The notes under the pieces: generated by a model
Seen by the model: only the letters and a program-made list of their open reading frames with translations
Told to the model about the DNA's origin: nothing
Databases searched by the model: none
Assembly (NCBI GenBank): GCA_019116365.1
Contig: DXBT01000021.1
Coordinates: 1 to 64,000, forward strand
Source: Barnesiella merdipullorum
GTDB taxonomy: Bacteria > Bacteroidota > Bacteroidia > Bacteroidales > Barnesiellaceae
Direction: 5' to 3'
DNA: 64,000 nt
Part shown: positions 34,603-42,258 of the stretch, in pieces
Numbering within the stretch: position 1 is the stretch's first letter
Layout of the letters: every line of letters begins with the position of its first letter
Program-made: the position numbers and the translations under genes

Positions 34603-36426
34603 TTAGTCTTGTGAGAAGTGAACCAATACTCGGCGGTACGAGTTGAAAATTTTCGATTTCGAGACAAACCCCACATACTTCCCGTTCTCTACGACCGGCA
34701 GGTTCCAGGCGTTGGTCTGGTCGAACGTTTTCATCACGTTGTCCATGCTGCTGCCCACCTCGATTTTGGCCGGAGGCATGGTCATGAACTTGCGCACATA
34801 GAATCGCTTGTACAGCTCGGGACGGAACATGATGTTGCGGATATCGTCGAGAATGACGATTCCCAGCAGCATCCCTTCGTTGTCGGTTACGGGGAATATG
34901 TTGCGGTGCGATTGCGAAATCACCTTCACCATATCGCCGAGCGACATGTCGGGGTGAACCTCGATAAAGTCTTTCTCGATTACACTGTCCATCTTCAGGA
35001 GCGTGAGCACCGCCTTGTCCTTGTGGTGGGTGAGCAGTTCGCCCTTCTTGGCCAAACGCATGGTGTAGATGCTGTGAGGCTCGAATATCCGTATGGTGGC
35101 ATAGGCTACGGTCGAAGTAATCATCAGCGGCAAGAACAGCTCATAACCACCGGTCAGCTCGGTGGTGAGGAAGATGGCCATGAGGGGAGCGTGCATCACG
35201 GCCGACATCACACCGGCCATACCCATCAGGGCAAAGTTCTTGTCCGACAGCTCCAACGGGAATATACCCATATGGTTGATTATATAGGCAAAGAAAAAGC
35301 CGGCAAAACAACCCACATACAAACTGGGGGCAAACGTACCACCCACACCGCCACCTCCGTTGGTAGCGCTGGTGGCCAGCACCTTCACCAGAATGATGAG
35401 GGCCAGGAAGAGCATCATCACCCACATGTTGCCGTTCTCGGTATAGAACAGACTGCCTTCGGCCAGTTGCTTCAGGTTGTCGTTCAGCAGGCTGGTAATG
35501 GAGCCGTAGCCCTCGCCATAGAGTGGCGGCAGCAGGAAGATGGAGAGACTGAGGATAACCGAGCCGAAGATGAACTTTTTCCACGGGGTGCCTATCTTGC
35601 GGAAGATATCCTCCATGCGGGTCATCACCCGGGTGAAGTAGAGCGAGACAAAGCCGCAGAAGACACCCAGGAATATCACATAAGGGATACGGGCCGCCTC
35701 GAAGGTCTCGGTCTGCACGAAACTAAACTCGGCGCTGTAGCCCGTGAAGATATATGACACCGTCACGGCCGTAATCGACGAGATGAGCAGCGGCAATACC
35801 GAGGTCGTGGTCATATCGATCATCAGCACCTCGAGCGTAAACAGGATACCGGCAATGGGTGCCTTGAATATGCCCGCTATGGCTGCCGCCGAGCCACATC
35901 CCACCAGCAGCATGAGCAGCCGCTGGTCCAGCCGGAAGAGCCGCCCGATGTTCGACCCGATGGCTGCTCCCGTGTACACGATAGGGGCCTCGGCTCCTAC
36001 CGATCCGCCGAATCCGATGGTAATTGAACTGGCAATGACCGACGTGTACATGTTGTGCGGTTTCAGTCGGCTCTTCTTCTGCGAGATGGCATAGAGTATG
36101 CGGGTAACACCGTGGCTGATGTCGTCCTTGACGATATAGCGCACATAGAGCCCCGCCAGCAGAATACCGATGATGGGGTAGATGAGGTACAGGTAGTTGG
36201 CCCCGTTGGCATCGAAGTGCGAGGTGAGCAGATTCTGGATGAGGTGAATGAGAAACTTCAGAATCAAGGCTGCCGCCGCCGTGCAGATACCGATGATGAA
36301 ACTCAGGAACAGCACGAAGTTGTGCTCGTTGATATGCTTCTCCCGCCACAGCAGCAGGCGCATCAACCAGTCGTTGCGTTTCTCTTGCGGGGTATCGTCT
36401 ATTTCAATATCTTCGTCTTCTATCAT
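34603..36426 (-). CDS. CLC-family chloride channel/transporter with CBS domains
   Basis: A 607-residue membrane protein. The CLC core (about 35-440, roughly 10-12 helices) carries the anion-pathway motif GSVGAEAP (141-148), with Glu146 at the position of the gating glutamate, and the second signature GGGGVGGTFAPSL near 340-365. A cytoplasmic tail with two CBS domains (about 460-515 and 530-590, MDSVIEKDFIEV and RKFMTMPPAKIEV) usually senses nucleotides. The first selectivity motif differs from the common GSGIP form, so chloride versus fluoride cannot be settled. It lies 12 bp after the sugar transferase gene and 6 bp before fmt, in one operon. Confidence 0.93.
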   Translation of the reverse strand: MIEDEDIEIDDTPQEKRNDWLMRLLLWREKHINEHNFVLFLSFIIGICTAAAALILKFLIHLIQNLLTSHFDANGANYLYLIYPIIGILLAGLYVRYIVKDDISHGVTRILYAISQKKSRLKPHNMYTSVIASSITIGFGGSVGAEAPIVYTGAAIGSNIGRLFRLDQRLLMLLVGCGSAAAIAGIFKAPIAGILFTLEVLMIDMTTTSVLPLLISSITAVTVSYIFTGYSAEFSFVQTETFEAARIPYVIFLGVFCGFVSLYFTRVMTRMEDIFRKIGTPWKKFIFGSVILSLSIFLLPPLYGEGYGSITSLLNDNLKQLAEGSLFYTENGNMWVMMLFLALIILVKVLATSATNGGGGVGGTFAPSLYVGCFAGFFFAYIINHMGIFPLELSDKNFALMGMAGVMSAVMHAPLMAIFLTTELTGGYELFLPLMITSTVAYATIRIFEPHSIYTMRLAKKGELLTHHKDKAVLTLLKMDSVIEKDFIEVHPDMSLGDMVKVISQSHRNIFPVTDNEGMLLGIVILDDIRNIMFRPELYKRFYVRKFMTMPPAKIEVGSSMDNVMKTFDQTNAWNLPVVENGKYVGFVSKSKIFNSYRRVLVHFSQD

Positions 36427-36438
36427 ATCGTTTTTCTA

Positions 36439-37851
36439 TTATACTCCTTTCCCGGTGATCACGGTGCGTATCGTGTAGATGATAATCTTGAGATCGACCA
36501 GCAGGGACATATTTTCCAAATAAAGAATATCATATTTCAGCCGGGCAATCATCTCGTCGATGTTGCGGGCATAACCATATTTCACCATACCCCACGATGT
36601 GATACCCGGGCGTATCTGGTGCAGCAGCACATAATAGGGCACCCGTTCCACGATCTGGCGGATAAAGTATTCGCGTTCGGGCCGCGGCCCCACGAGCGAC
36701 ATGTCGCCCTTGAGCACATTCCAGAACTGAGGCAGCTCGTCCAGCCGGTATTTGCGCAACACCCGGCCGATGTGGGTAACGCGCTGGTCGTTCTCCTCCG
36801 AGAGCAGCGGAGTCCCCGACTCGGCATCCGACTTCATCGTCCTGAACTTGTAAATCTTGAACGGGCGATGCCGATACCCGATGCGCTCCTGCTGGTAAAA
36901 CACCGGGCCGCTCGAGTCGCGTTTGATGAGAATCGCCAGCACGACAAACAGCGGCGAGAGCACAATCAGGGCAATCGACGAAATCAGAACGTCGAATACC
37001 CGTTTCATGTTTTTGCCCCCTTCAGAGATGGCGCAGTTGCTCATATCGACGAGGGGGGCCCCGTAGATATTGGTCAGCTTCACCCGCGACGAGATGATAC
37101 TGAACTCGTCGGTCCCCAACTTGATGGGCAGGTTGAGCGGATACAGCGTGTTGATGAGGCGATGCAATTCCACCAGATTATCCTCTTCGGGAGCCACGAT
37201 CAGTTCCTGGACCTTCATCTCCCGGCACAAGCGGGGCAACTCCTCCAGGGGGTATGTGCGGTCGGCCACCTCACGCGCCGGTGTCTCGTGGTTCACCCTG
37301 ATAAACCCCACAATGTGGTATCCCAGTGCCTGGCGGGGCTCCTCGAGTTCGTGCATCTGCTTCACCGCTTTGGCACCACACCCGATGATAAAGGTGTTGA
37401 ATTGCCATTTGCCCCGGTGGATAAGAGTGGTGGCGTTGGCCGTGATGGTAGCCCTCACGCTATACACACACACGAACTGCAACCCATAGAGCAACAGCAG
37501 CAGCTCATAGTTGTCGATTCTGATGCGCAGCACATCGTTGATGAGTGCAATAAAAAAGATGAGCAGCGTATTCACCAGCACCGACCCCATGGTCTGCACC
37601 AGCTCCTGGATGCGCGACTTGAAAAACGGCTGGTTGTAGTAGCCCGACAGATAGAAAACTCCCATCATCAGCAGCGGGAAGATAATCTGCCCTTCGATTA
37701 CTCGCGACGAGAGCAGATACACCTTCAGCGACCCGCCGGCCTGGATGCCGGGGAAATGAAACCGCACGATATTGAACAAGAACCAAGCCACATTCGAGGC
37801 CAGGTAATCGCCCAACACATATCGCCTTGTCTGTCGCTTCTTGTTAATCAC
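36439..37851 (-). CDS. Second polyprenyl-phosphate sugar phosphotransferase
   Basis: A 470-residue homologue of the enzyme at 31180. The N-terminus has several hydrophobic segments (about 10-130) and a Rossmann-like domain (FIIGCGAKAVKQMHEL near 150). A further membrane helix (VFDVLISSIALIVLSPLF) precedes the catalytic region with QQERIGYRHRPFKIYKFRTM-type sequence, RKYRLDELPQFWNVLKGD and VGPRPE. The C-terminal segment keeps IRPGITSWGMVKYGYA, where relatives have GITGWAQVNG. It would prime a surface polysaccharide on undecaprenyl phosphate. Its first four bases overlap the end of sua5, so translation is coupled. The two homologues in one window probably start different polymers. Confidence 0.9.
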   Translation of the reverse strand: MINKKRQTRRYVLGDYLASNVAWFLFNIVRFHFPGIQAGGSLKVYLLSSRVIEGQIIFPLLMMGVFYLSGYYNQPFFKSRIQELVQTMGSVLVNTLLIFFIALINDVLRIRIDNYELLLLLYGLQFVCVYSVRATITANATTLIHRGKWQFNTFIIGCGAKAVKQMHELEEPRQALGYHIVGFIRVNHETPAREVADRTYPLEELPRLCREMKVQELIVAPEEDNLVELHRLINTLYPLNLPIKLGTDEFSIISSRVKLTNIYGAPLVDMSNCAISEGGKNMKRVFDVLISSIALIVLSPLFVVLAILIKRDSSGPVFYQQERIGYRHRPFKIYKFRTMKSDAESGTPLLSEENDQRVTHIGRVLRKYRLDELPQFWNVLKGDMSLVGPRPEREYFIRQIVERVPYYVLLHQIRPGITSWGMVKYGYARNIDEMIARLKYDILYLENMSLLVDLKIIIYTIRTVITGKGV

Positions 37852-38417
37852 TCACGTATAATCTTGATGGAACCGTCGGCCTCGATTTTGATGATGCTCG
37901 AGGGTACCGACTCTTTTGCTTCGTCGCGGCGAGCCTCCACAATATAATCGACCGCGTTTTTAATCTCGTCCGAAATCTCCGAAAAGTTATGCGGCGAAGG
38001 CTGCCCGCTGATATTGGCCGATGTCGATACAATCGCTTTTTTGAACCGGCGGCACAACTCTTGCGAAAAGGTCTCGTGAGTGATGCGTATGGCAATACTC
38101 CCGTCCTCGGCCAGCAGATTGTGGGCCAGGTTGCGGGCTCCCGGATAGATAATCGTGAGCGGTTTCACCGCCACGTCGAGCAGTTGCCACGCCGTCTCGG
38201 GCACCTCGCTCACATAGTATTCCACCTTCGGCTCGCTGTCGGTAAGCACGATAAGCGCCTTGCTGTCGGCCCGCTGCTTGATTTCATACACCCGTTTCAC
38301 CGCCTCGGCATTAGTCGCATCGCAGCCGATGCCCCAAATCGTGTCGGTCGGGTACAAAATCACACCGCCGCGTTCCATTACCTCGCAAGCCTGCTTGATA
38401 TCTTCGCTGATTCCCAT
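37848..38417 (-). CDS. L-threonylcarbamoyladenylate synthase (Sua5/YrdC/TsaC family)
   Basis: A 189-residue single-domain YrdC-like protein. The family start is clear: GGVILYPTDTIWGIGCDATN (about 17-36), then YEIKQRADSKALIVL, with the Lys and Arg residues that bind ATP and bicarbonate. The late motif KAIVSTSANISGQPS (about 135-149) is also present. It makes threonylcarbamoyl-AMP, the first step in the t6A37 modification of ANN-decoding tRNAs. The short form lacks the extra Sua5 domain, so it is closer to TsaC in length. It is the first gene of the leftward operon with the sugar transferase, clc and fmt. The repeats at 38516-38733 lie just upstream and supply a candidate promoter. Confidence 0.93.
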   Translation of the reverse strand: MGISEDIKQACEVMERGGVILYPTDTIWGIGCDATNAEAVKRVYEIKQRADSKALIVLTDSEPKVEYYVSEVPETAWQLLDVAVKPLTIIYPGARNLAHNLLAEDGSIAIRITHETFSQELCRRFKKAIVSTSANISGQPSPHNFSEISDEIKNAVDYIVEARRDEAKESVPSSIIKIEADGSIKIIRE

Positions 38418-38515
38418 TGTAAATCCTCTTAATTAATACGATAATACGTTATATATCATGACGTCGGATAGGCGTTGAGGCCGCTTGCTGCCCCCCTTCG
38501 CCTTTTCGCAGTTGT

Positions 38516-38733
38516 ACAAAGATAGTAAAAGGTGAGCGCAGAGAGAAACCGAAAACACAGTTTTCGAAGTTTATCTATGCCGAACCGCTATCTATCTTCT
38601 ACAAAGATAGCAAAAGGAGAGCGCAGAGAGAAACCGGAAACGCAGTTTTCAAGTTTGACAAGGCCAAGCCGATATCTATCTTCGTGGCGTAAAGATAGCA
38701 AAAGGTGAGAGCAGAAAAACAAGTTTACTCGAA
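38516..38733. repeat. Two and a half tandem copies of an 85-90 bp palindromic-ended repeat
   Basis: Copy 1 is 38516-38600, copy 2 is 38601-38690 and partial copy 3 is 38691-38733. Each full copy opens with ACAAAGATAG and closes with CTATCTTC, an inverted pair. They share the core GCGCAGAGAGAAACC and a CAGTTTTC block, with scattered substitutions and small indels. The opening sequence, read leftward, is TATCTTTG, an exact -7 element (38517-38524, 38602-38609). The closing sequence, read rightward, gives TATCTTCG at 38677-38684. So each copy has promoter-like ends facing outward. The arrangement resembles intergenic repeats I recall from Bacteroides genomes, but that is recollection. Confidence 0.8.
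38517..38524 (-). promoter_or_regulatory. Candidate -7 element for the sua5-fmt operon
   Basis: TATCTTTG on the minus strand, inside the first repeat copy, about 100 bp upstream of the sua5 ATG. No -33 TTTG is clear. Confidence 0.45.
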
Positions 38734-38845
38734 TTTTTTTCGAGCCGCCTCCTCTCTTGAGCGTGTCACGCCGCAGGTCGGGGGTGCCCTCCGACTCCAA
38801 ACCGTAAACGGTGCAACCAATCATCGGCCGGCATGCCACGGCAAG

Positions 38846-38883
38846 AAAAAACGACATCCCGGCGGTGAGGACGGAATGTCGTT
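38846..38883 (-). terminator. Rho-independent terminator (leftward) after the truncated BspA-like gene
   Basis: On the minus strand AACGACATTCC (38873-38883) pairs with GGGATGTCGTT (38850-38860), 11 pairs including one G-T, followed by TTTTC. It suggests the original 3' end of the truncated gene is intact. Confidence 0.75.
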
Positions 38884-38941
38884 CAGACTATGGAGGAGAG
38901 TCCGATTCCCGGCTTCGGGGATGCGGCACTCTTGTTCGGGA

Positions 38942-39469
38942 TTAAAGAACAACCTTGCGGGTGGCGGTCGGAGTCTTGAGGATGTAGATGCCTCGCGACG
39001 GCAATTCTATCTCGGTGGCATTGCCCGTGTAAATCAAAACGCCCTGCATGTTATAGACGTTAAGGTCGGCACCGCTCGGATTGTAAAGCAAGCCGTTGGC
39101 AGCGTAGCAGCCTGAGTTATCCTTTTGGGGCGAGATAATGCCAGACGGGTCGTTGTCATACAATCGGAATTCGCTCCAGTAGGCATCGGCCTTATAGGCT
39201 TCGAGGCTGCCTTCAGGAACATAAACGGGAATAGAGCGATCTACCTCGTAGAAAGTTTTCGCCTCTATGGTCGGAGGAATGGCAGCGTTCACGATGATGC
39301 GTTTCAAATTGGAGCAGGCAGCGAAGCCGTTGTCGCCGATAGTCTGAAGAGACGACGGCAAGACAAGCTCTTCCAGATGCGAGCAACCGTAGAATGCGGC
39401 CCAACCTACTTTGGTAACGCTGGAAGGAATGGAGACAGAGGTAATTCCGGAACAATTATAAAAAACCAT
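38942..39469 (-). pseudogene. 5'-truncated BspA-like leucine-rich repeat protein with T9SS sorting domain
   Basis: Encodes 175 residues from the first ATG, without a signal peptide. It opens in the middle of a BspA-like (LRR_5) repeat array (VFYNCSGITSVSIPSSVTKV, then FYGCSHLEELVLPSSLQTI). It continues through the post-repeat region (IPVYVPEGSLEAYKADAYW) and ends in a T9SS-like sorting domain (LNVYNMQGVLIY, GIYILKT). The same frame reads 27 more sensible codons upstream (including EYTYTVTGINE) to a TGA near 39552, so homology starts before any start codon. A secreted LRR protein needs an N-terminal signal and more repeats, so this looks like the 3' remnant of a larger gene. The T9SS tail and the terminator after it are intact. 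Confidence 0.75.
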
Positions 39470-39584
39470 CTCGTTAATGCCTGTTACCGTGTAGGTATAT
39501 TCTCCATAGGAGACAAGTCTGTGACAAGTATGGGAGTGGGGGAATATTCATGGATAAAATAGCGTTTATGATTGATAAATTCCG

Positions 39585-39592
39585 TAACTTTG
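39585..39592 (+). promoter_or_regulatory. Candidate -7 element for the transglutaminase-like gene
   Basis: TAACTTTG matches TAnnTTTG and would give a leader of about 125 nt. The -33 is unclear. Confidence 0.4.
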
Positions 39593-39726
39593 TCGAGGCC
39601 TCCTCGATGAGGAAGATGCCGTTCGACCCTGTGTGACGATATCCGGTTGCCGGGGGGAGGGCGGTTTGAGCGCATGAATTTACAGATTTTTGTGCCGGTA
39701 AAAGGGGTACTGAAAAACAAGAAACG

Positions 39727-41250
39727 ATGAAAACGAAAAAACAAGTGGTGGCAGCCGCCCTGTGTGTGGTTGCCTTGTCGGGCGGAAGTGTATTTGCCCA
39801 AAGTATGGCCGAGGATAGGGCTCGATTCCGTCAGCAACAGTTGGCCGATATGAGAAAGTTTGCCAAAAACCGTTTGACCGATATGGTCAACTATCGCGAC
39901 TCGGTCAATGCCCAGTATGTCGATTTCCTGAAAAAGAGATGGGAGAACTTCAAGCTGCTCAAGCAGGGACGCAGTTTTACCCCCATGCCCGAGCCGCCGG
40001 TGTATGACCCGCGCGACAGTGTGCCGGCCGACGATGTATCGATACCGGTTGTCGAGTTGCAACCTCTGCCGCAGAGCAAGCCCGAGCCTGTAATCGTCGA
40101 ACCCGATCTCCCCAAACCCAATATCGAGCCGGTACCCGTGGAGGTGAAAAAAAGAATGTCGGCCGACTTCTTCGGTACACGGGTGCAGGTAGCTGTGGCC
40201 GGTGGTCGTTGCAGCCGGATGACCGGTGTGTCTGAAGCCGAGGTGGCAGCCTATTGGAAAGCCCTGTCGGCCATGCCCGTCTCGACCTGGATAGCCGATG
40301 CCCAGCGCCTCGCCCAGGAGTTGCGCCTCGACGACTGGGGAACCTTCCAGCTGATGGGTACGCTCTTCAACGCCTATCTGCCGGGAGGAACCGAAAACGA
40401 GCTCGTCGTTTTCCGCACCTTCATGCTCAACCAGTTGGGCTACAAGGCCAAGATAGGCCGCTCGCAATCCGAACTGTTTGTGCTGCTGGCCACCACATCG
40501 CCTTTGCAGAACACATCCTATTTCACAATCACCGAGCGGGGTGGCCACACGCAATACTTTGTAATCAATCCGCACCATCGCAACCTCACCCAGGTGCAGA
40601 CTTGTGCCGGCGAATATGGCGACGGAGGTCGGGCCATGAACCTTGCGGTGGTTTCGCTCCCCGAGCTGGCCAACGATATCGAGTCCACAGAGCTGACCTT
40701 CGAGAATCGCACCTATACCATCGACTGCAACCGCAACCGGGTGCGCTATTGTGAGACCTATCCCTATGTCGATTTCTCGGTCTATGCCAACGCTCCCATC
40801 GACAAGCCCACCTTCGACTGCCTGCGGGAGGAGCTCTTGCCGCAGATTACCGGGAAGTCGCAGAAAGAGGCCGCCAATTTCCTGTTGCACTGGGTGCAGA
40901 GTTCGTTTCGCTACAAGACCGATCCCGACCAGTATGGATATGAGAAATGGAACTTTGTCGAGGAGACCATCGTCTCGGACTACTGCGATTGCGACGACCG
41001 GGCCGTATTGTATGCTCAGCTGGTAAAAAATCTGCTGGGGATGAAAGTGGTGCTCATCTATTACCCGGGAGTGCATTTGGCTACGGCTGTACATTTTGAT
41101 AATGACCAGGTTAAGGGCACCCATGTGAACGTGGGCAACGAGAAGTATTTCGTGTGCGACCCCACCTATGTAGGGGCCGATGTGGGCATGGCCATGCCCG
41201 ACTTGCGCAATACGAAAGTCGAGATTATCACGCTGCAGGATGTCCGGTAA
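39727..41250 (+). CDS. Secreted transglutaminase-like protein
   Basis: A 507-residue protein with a signal peptide (1-24, ends VFAQ). A charged helical segment (about 25-80) and a Pro-rich linker (about 85-140, with PMPEPPVYDP and KPNIEPVPVEV) precede a mixed domain (about 145-390) and a C-terminal transglutaminase-like core (about 390-500). The triad can be read: Cys422 in DCDDRA, a His at 450 or 456 in GVHLATAVH, and Asp478 in CDPTY. The family includes cysteine peptidases and peptide-crosslinking enzymes; the substrate here is unknown. It is probably periplasmic. A separate promoter lies downstream before the patatin gene, so this is likely its own unit. Confidence 0.83.
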   Translation: MKTKKQVVAAALCVVALSGGSVFAQSMAEDRARFRQQQLADMRKFAKNRLTDMVNYRDSVNAQYVDFLKKRWENFKLLKQGRSFTPMPEPPVYDPRDSVPADDVSIPVVELQPLPQSKPEPVIVEPDLPKPNIEPVPVEVKKRMSADFFGTRVQVAVAGGRCSRMTGVSEAEVAAYWKALSAMPVSTWIADAQRLAQELRLDDWGTFQLMGTLFNAYLPGGTENELVVFRTFMLNQLGYKAKIGRSQSELFVLLATTSPLQNTSYFTITERGGHTQYFVINPHHRNLTQVQTCAGEYGDGGRAMNLAVVSLPELANDIESTELTFENRTYTIDCNRNRVRYCETYPYVDFSVYANAPIDKPTFDCLREELLPQITGKSQKEAANFLLHWVQSSFRYKTDPDQYGYEKWNFVEETIVSDYCDCDDRAVLYAQLVKNLLGMKVVLIYYPGVHLATAVHFDNDQVKGTHVNVGNEKYFVCDPTYVGADVGMAMPDLRNTKVEIITLQDVR

Positions 41251-41371
41251 TATACTGGTAAGAGCGAAAATATTTGCGCCGACGGGAAGCCTGGCCTGGC
41301 AGCTCGCCGGCGCAAACCGTATTACCGGGGTAATCGAATGAGCCCTCGGGAGTTGGACGATGGCAACGATA

Positions 41372-41403
41372 TTTTGTACGCTCCCCGAAAAGTCGTATCT
41401 TCG
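41372..41403 (+). promoter_or_regulatory. Promoter for the patatin-amylase unit
   Basis: TTTTG (41372-41376), a 19-bp spacer and TATCTTCG (41396-41403), a Bacteroidales promoter with one mismatch in the -7. The leader would be about 17 nt to the ATG at 41427. Confidence 0.65.
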
Positions 41404-41426
41404 CAGAGAAAACAGAGCGGAATAAA

Positions 41427-42242
41427 ATGGCAGCAACAAAAGCAGATTTACCGGTAGCGATTCGCCCGTATCGACTGGGGCTCACGCTGAGTGGCGGAGG
41501 CGCCAAAGGGTTTGCCCACGTGGGCGTGTTGAAGGCGTTGGAAGAGTTGGGTATCCGACCCGATATCATCTCGGGCACCAGTGCCGGAGCCGTGATAGCC
41601 GTGCTTTATGCCGACGGCTATTCGCCCGACGAGATTCTCGACCTCTTCTCGGGCCTGTCGTTCAACGATCTGGCCGAGATTACACTGCCCCGGGCCGGCT
41701 TCTTCAAGATAGACCGTTTCAAACACTTTCTGCTGAAGTCGCTGCGGGCCCAAAACATCGAAGACCTTTCCATACCGGTAGTGGTCACGGCTACCGATCT
41801 CGACCACGGCACCTGTGTGGTGTGGCGTTCGGGAGCCATTGCCGAGCGGGTCACCGCCTCGTGCAGTATTCCCATCATATTCCCGCCGGTACTCATCGAC
41901 GGCACCCACTATGTCGATGGCGGCGTGCTGCGCAATCTGCCCGTATTCCCCATACGCAACGAGTGCGACACGGTAATCGGCATCAATGTGAGTCCGCTGG
42001 TCAACAAGCGCTACAAGCAGTCGATTGTCGATATTGCCGCCCGCTCCTACAGCTTCATGTCCAAGAGCAACGTGACCGAGGATATGAAGATGTGCGACCT
42101 CTTCATTGCCATGAAAGAGGCGGCGCGCTATGCCGTCTTCGACATACACGCCCTGCGCGACATTGCCAACGTGGGGTACCAGCAGACCCTCAAACTCTTC
42201 ACCGGCAAGCGGGCCTCTCGCATAAACGAATTGAACAAATAG
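41427..42242 (+). CDS. Patatin-like phospholipase (RssA/NTE-type)
   Basis: A 271-residue single-domain patatin. The oxyanion loop is GGGAKG (23-28), the nucleophile Ser52 lies in GTSAG, and the catalytic Asp164 is in DGG (YVDGGVLRN). There is no signal peptide, so it should act in the cytoplasm or on the inner face of the membrane. The family hydrolyses acyl esters of phospholipids or lysophospholipids. It lies 16 bp upstream of a GH13 amylase gene and is probably co-transcribed with it from the promoter at 41372-41403. The functional link with the amylase is unclear. Confidence 0.93.
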   Translation: MAATKADLPVAIRPYRLGLTLSGGGAKGFAHVGVLKALEELGIRPDIISGTSAGAVIAVLYADGYSPDEILDLFSGLSFNDLAEITLPRAGFFKIDRFKHFLLKSLRAQNIEDLSIPVVVTATDLDHGTCVVWRSGAIAERVTASCSIPIIFPPVLIDGTHYVDGGVLRNLPVFPIRNECDTVIGINVSPLVNKRYKQSIVDIAARSYSFMSKSNVTEDMKMCDLFIAMKEAARYAVFDIHALRDIANVGYQQTLKLFTGKRASRINELNK

Positions 42243-42258
42243 ACGAATTTCACACGAT

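Larger units (their letters stand above)
38418..38941. other. Intergenic region with palindromic repeats and a leftward terminator
   Basis: No gene seen in these 524 bp. Three imperfect tandem copies of a palindromic unit occupy 38516-38733, and a minus-strand terminator lies at 38846-38883. The stretch 38734-38845 holds nothing I can identify. Confidence 0.6.

Noticed and set aside
36055..37947. A 630-codon plus-strand frame across clc and the second sugar transferase gene
   Set aside because: It is antisense to two genes with clear family motifs. Its His/Gln/Arg-rich product fits a mirror frame of GC-rich coding DNA.
38516..38733. Tandem repeats considered as a CRISPR array for the solitary cas6
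   Set aside because: The units are contiguous and palindromic-ended, without unique spacers of even length between short identical repeats, and only two and a half copies exist.
38734..38845. A tRNA-like or attachment-site-like stretch
   Set aside because: A few short GC-rich inverted segments are present, but no cloverleaf with a T-arm consensus can be formed and no integrase is nearby.
39484..41439. A 651-codon open frame on the minus strand opposite the transglutaminase-like gene
   Set aside because: It lies antisense to a gene with signal peptide and catalytic triad, its product has no recognisable domain, and its composition is that of a reversed coding strand.
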